Shown: piece by piece, positions 59,401 through 64,000 of the stretch | Layout of the letters: the number at the start of each line of letters is the position of its first letter | Numbering within the stretch: the first letter of the stretch is position 1 | Source: Rhyzopertha dominica | Taxonomy: Eukaryota; Arthropoda; Insecta; Coleoptera; Bostrichidae | Assembly: GCA_025024175.1 (NCBI GenBank) | Contig: QCXZ01000137.1 | Location: 11,656,001-11,720,000 of the forward strand | Direction: 5' to 3' | Length of the DNA: 64,000 nt | The notes under the pieces: generated by a model | The model's database searches: none | The model's input: the letters and a program-made list of their open reading frames with translations, nothing else | What the model was told of the DNA's origin: nothing | Made by a program: the position numbers and the translations under genes

Positions 59401-62085
59401 AAAGCTTCATTATCGGCGCTTGCTGATTTCATTAGGGTAACAAGTGCACTACAACGGACGGTACAAAGCAGAACTAATATTACTCTTCTGTCGTTTACGG
59501 AACAAAGATGTTTCGGACTTTCCTTGTGGAAAGGTTGTGTTGACTTAAATTTGGAATGCCTTGAGGCCAATGTAATGAGTATAAGTACGGTTTTGTAGTA
59601 ATCCAATGAGCTGGGGATTATGGTTTTCGCTAAACAAAATTTTAAATGTCAGATGCACTAACCAGCGAGAATGTTAGGTACTTCAAAATACTTTTAGTGA
59701 ATTTCTGTGTTACGTTTTTGCCAAAAAAATTTTCTCTTCAAACCGATAGTGTGAGAGGTTCCATACCCCCATCGCCATATATATACAGTGTGTATATGCA
59801 TCCTATTTTGGCAAACAGTCCATAACAATTTTCATATAGAATTGCATCTTATTTTGTCACAAGTTTAGTCATATTAACATACACTTGTCTGATACAGAAC
59901 GTAAATTTTCTACAAAAATTACTGAAATTTTACAAACAACTGCAGCTGGTTTTCTTGTTTTAGATGCGCTTGGAGCGACATCACATTTTCATGGTATGTT
60001 ACGTGTGTTGTGTTTGTCCTACCACACATCATTTCGTTTTATTTCATTATTTTCACTACACACATCACAGTGAAGGAAAAAATTGCTCTTAATTTTTTCA
60101 CCGGAAGTACAGGTGTAAAAAAAGTTAAACTGTCTGACCATCAACTCGTTTACCACAATGTGTCCTTTGTAGTTCATGTCTCTTTGTCTGCAACTAGATA
60201 GTGGTATGGGATGTGCAAAGGTGATCTACCAGTTTACATATCAAGTTTGACACAGAGAAAATACAGTTTTACAAATTAACCCAAATTAAATCGGATGAAG
60301 TAAATGGTGCACCATACATTTTCAAATACAGGAAAGTACCAATTATGACTATAAGGTCTATATAACGACGTCAGCTAATGAGGCTGTATGCAGTAGTAAT
60401 TTTCCAAGTAACTAACTCCTGTAAAAAAACAGTTGCCTCAAGCCCGAACCTGGAGAACCAAATACCTTTTTTTCAGGGGTGTGCTTGTTTTTCAGGCATT
60501 CAAGCAGGTAAGCTGCCAAATATTCTATTGGCCACGGCAAGGATGTCGAAGAATGGATATAATATAGTTACGCGTTTATCGGCATTTGAATTACTTTCTA
60601 ACATCCTTTACTAATTTTCACCATGAAGTGTTAGACACTGATATTCAGGACGCGTGGGACGATGCCTTTTGTTATTTTTTTAACGTCACTACTTATTTTG
60701 GTCAATCACTATCGCCCTAATCGTACGCTAATCCACGTGTAGGTTGTACAGCTTTCTGTTAATGTTGGCCAAATTGGCTTGACTTTCTACTACCAATTAG
60801 GTATACGAGTATTACTAGAAATTAAACTATGTTTGCAACTTGAGCCTTATTGTAATACACATTTGCTCAACAAAAATCGTACACAACTAGTCGGTCAAAA
60901 ATCCCTTGTCAATTATTAAAGCATCTTGGTATTATTTTGAAATAAAAACAACTTTGTTAAGAAAACGCTCTTGTGGTTTGTTTTTTTATATATATATACC
61001 GTGGAACCTACAATTTAGCTTAGCATAGCCAACACACTTACAAATAGTTATTGTTTTACATTTCTAAAGATATTTCCCCAAGCAACATTTAAGAAATATT
61101 CCCCTCTAATAAAAAATTATAAATGACTACGCATACCTATCTAATTTCTACAAACGCCAGAAATGACGATAGGATGTGATTAATTGTTCTATGATTTCCA
61201 ACAGTTCAGCACACCCGTGATAGAATTTAGCTGTTTTTGTAACAAAACCTATTCTTCACTTAAATATTAACATTTTTTTAACTTTTATGTTACTAAATAA
61301 GATCATTTTTCTTATTTTTTTGTTTTTCCATTCGGACGGTGTATAAATCAAGTTGACCTGCCCTGCTTTCTAATTTTTTTCAGAGTAGTAGCTATAGACA
61401 AAATGTATTATTATGGCTTTCTAGATCTTCTTTTATGTTTATTTATTTTTAAAATAAAATTCATCTGCCGTCCAAACTAAGTTAACGCGACGCAGTTCAC
61501 TATTTTACCGCCAGACTGTTAAGTCTAATGCAGATATCATAGCGCAGAACCGGTTTTGCCTATATACCAAATGAACCAATGAACTGACACGATGACAAAA
61601 CCGCCAAGCTACCTTAATGCGTACTACTTCCTAAAGAAAATATCTCATATGCACAGTCTGGTTCAAATTCTTAGGGAGAGTAGAAGTTATAATAAACTTA
61701 TGGCTGGTAACGACCATAGCTGCAACTTCGGAAGTAGAGAAAGATATGCTTCACGAAGTAGGTGACGACGAGCAATACAACAATTGTTGCAGACCTGGTG
61801 TTAGTTAGGAAGATTCAACTTTCGAAACAATCATAATTATATAGGCAAGCAAATCTATAAGGCCGCTATCGACACAATTTTCTACTGAATATGTGGGGGC
61901 GACATTGTTTCTTCGTAAACTTTATATATGACCGCAATCAATGCTCAAATAATTTTATGCTTACATTTAACTTAATGGATTGCTTCAGTTGCAGAATGGG
62001 CATTCAGGAATTATAATTTATCTTTGGTAGTAAACGCAGAGTGGGTAGCAATTAACATAAAGCAGTTCTAAGGTTCGGACATATC
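59401..62085. other. AT-rich non-coding DNA
   Basis: Short AT dinucleotide runs occur near 59770 and 60988. No gene or element is supported. Confidence 0.45.
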
Positions 62086-62089
62086 TAAT

Positions 62090-62760
62090 CGTAGATAAGT
62101 GTTAATAGCCAAACGAAATAGTCGAGTGCCCATTTCGATTGTTCAAAAATACAATTAATTACGCCTAGCGCAGCACAATATTCCTAATGCCCGCTAATAA
62201 ATTCCACTGTTATCCATAACACGACCGTTTGTTAGCTGAATGTGTATTTTAATTACGAATATTAATTATAATTAGCCAGGAAAATGCCCTTGTAATTGCG
62301 CTTAATAAAAGGGGATAACTTATATTTATAGTACAACGCGGTTGCTGCTTAAACTTTAAAATACCGCCGCTACAGTATAATTAAGTGAGATTCTGATAGC
62401 TGTAATTAACAAAGGGAGTAACTGATAATAATAGTAACGACGGCATAATACAAAAATTTCGGTGGTTTTTGTTAGTTAAAATTAACAGGCACGATAAAGG
62501 CTAATTGGATAATAAAGCCGGTGACATCTTAAGAGTTCCTTTTTCATTCCGGGTGCGCCTACGATAAAACTGTGTGGGCAGGGGTTATTTTTATATCCGT
62601 AATTACGTAATAAATTCTTTTCTTAGTTGAGTTAATTATTCAGGTTTTCTACTAATCGAAAGATAATTCCGGGAGCTCTTTATTCCTGAATGGCAGCATT
62701 ATATCTTCAGACACGCTGCAGTAGCTTCAGATGCGTCCTTATCGTTTCTACAACCCTGTA
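62090..62760. promoter_or_regulatory. Candidate enhancer-like block with eight TAATTA sites
   Basis: TAATTA occurs at 62156, 62250, 62263, 62269, 62378, 62403, 62600 and 62633. TAATTA is the core site of many homeodomain proteins. A TAATAAAAGG word near 62304 resembles Caudal/Abd-B-type sites. Between these AT-rich cores the block keeps GC-richer words unlike the flanks. Chance in AT-rich DNA must be excluded by a count against matched background. Confidence 0.4.
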
Positions 62761-64000
62761 ATGGCTGATAAATATGTGCAAGTGAAGGAAAGACAAAGAT
62801 ACAACACTCTATTTTCATGTAATGTTTGAGCATAAGCATTTGTCTCCTATATTTTTTCTAACTTTTTTATTTTTTATTTATCCAACAAATAATTGTCAAC
62901 TCCCATGCAAATATTATAAAACGAGTTATAAAACGATTAATGTGAACGGCAATTCGAACGGTAATTTCCCAACACAAAGAAATAAATGCCTAGGTAAATA
63001 GTTACTGAATTAGCAACCTCTGCTCTAACCATAACTGTGTAGGTATATAATATGGAAACTAGCAATATTGTAGTGCAAGTAATATATTACCACTAAACAA
63101 TGTAAACTATTTTTTTCATGACAACTAATTATTGCGTATATTATCTCACTTTTTGAACTGTTTGACTATATTAAAGAGAAATTTTACTAGCATTACCTTT
63201 ATTCCCAAATTTAATTCATATATACCTCTTTCCACATGGGAAACCTTTCGAAATATGTATTAGTTTTACTGGGACATGCTATTCCAAACCCTTACTTACT
63301 TACTAAATAAAAAGAAATTTAAAATCAATAGCACATATATAGAATAGAAATAGAATAAGAGTCATTTAATTGAATTGAACACATTTTGTGGAAAAATAAA
63401 CAATGTAAAAGTAAAGCAGAGCAACGTTAAAATGATAACGCATAATGAGCTTTGCCGTACACGTTCCTAGTACCTTCGAAACATATTCTTGCTATCAGAC
63501 AATATTTTTTTATGCTACTATGCCCTAATAAAGTGTAGGTAATGTGTTTTATATCTTAATACTTAATGTATAGCTTTGTCAACTTTTTTTTAATTAAGGC
63601 ACTAACATAACAGGCAAAAGTGTCAAATCTATGGCAGTATTCTTCCCTATAGTAATATGATTTAGTTTTAATTTGGGATAACAGCTATAGCTTATTTTAA
63701 TAATAACAATAGTAAATACAGCACGTCAGTATTTTAAATTTTTACAAAAGGTTTTCTTAGCAGATATGCCTGTAATAGAACTTCAATATGTATCATTTGT
63801 AATAACATGTTGAAGCCATAAGGTAAATGCTAAAACTTGTTTTGATGTTTGAGGTATATGCCAAGAAGTTTATCTGTCCTTTTTTAATTTCTATTCTTTC
63901 AAAGCCTTTTGGCAAGGTCCCTTGCGTTACTGCAGTACTTCATATAGCACGTAACACTACAACAGCAACAGCAGGGTGATATAAAAAATAAATATTTTGC
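62761..64000. other. AT-rich non-coding DNA
   Basis: Low-complexity A/T runs, no supported gene or repeat. Confidence 0.5.

Noticed and set aside
1..64000. CRISPR arrays, rRNA genes, bacterial operons, riboswitches
   Set aside because: No regularly spaced direct repeats, no rRNA-like blocks, and the whole window has eukaryotic transposon content.

Overview
This is AT-rich eukaryotic DNA, most likely a non-coding stretch (long intron or intergenic desert) of an insect or other arthropod with a repeat-laden genome. The evidence is the transposon mix (mariner/Tc1-like transposases, Ty3/gypsy, a Penelope-like element, several LINE lineages, foldback elements), tRNA-derived pol III units, microsatellites, and no dense gene array, operon or ribosome binding sites. 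Scattered single N bases indicate a draft assembly. I could not fix the order, and I see no complete host gene.

Two kinds of sequence alternate. The first is decayed mobile DNA. Left to right: tRNA-Asn-like unit (3.8 kb); 1.18-kb foldback palindrome (4.94-6.11); 5'-truncated LINE (6.2-7.66); inverted repeat (8.8-9.1); decayed tRNA-like unit (10.8); LINE scrap (12.76-13.11); hairpin (13.74) and Penelope-like 3' end (14.05-14.70); LINE tail (18.3-18.96); tRNA-like unit (20.4); probable solo LTR (25.1-25.4); LINE tail with (TAA)n (26.3-26.7); internally deleted Ty3/gypsy with one LTR (28.7-30.4); LINE (34.8-35.9); two transposase pseudogenes (38.5-39.4, 39.6-40.5); second foldback (45.8-47.0), a 178-bp MITE and a mariner scrap (47.0-47.6); transposase 3' end (49.1-49.4); 700-bp TA-flanked element (52.4-53.1); LINE (56.6-57.1). 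All coding parts carry stops or frameshifts. Many of the DNA elements share termini resembling TATACAGGGTG.

The second kind is a series of 0.3-1 kb islands, visibly richer in GC and free of recognised repeats, at about 2.2-3.1, 7.7-8.3, 15.0-15.5, 19.3-19.7, 23.7-24.5, 27.5-28.2, 32.4-33.5, 37.3-37.9, 41.4-41.9, 44.1-45.4, 51.4-51.9, 55.2-55.9, 59.0-59.4 and 62.1-62.8 kb. They hold short palindromes and TAATTA clusters, and overlapping open frames on both strands that do not look like protein. I read them as candidate conserved non-coding or regulatory elements, so the window may be the regulatory surroundings of a developmental gene lying outside it. This is inference.

Possible host coding exons are few: a minus-strand Cys-cluster plus membrane-segment frame at 4.65-4.95 kb, a plus-strand Pro/Gln/Tyr repeat frame at 43.78-43.97 kb, and unassigned frames near 53.4, 54.8 and 57.5-58.1 kb. 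A 22-bp-period array of AACCGGTT-type sites (21.94-22.03 kb) is the most distinctive regulatory-looking motif cluster.
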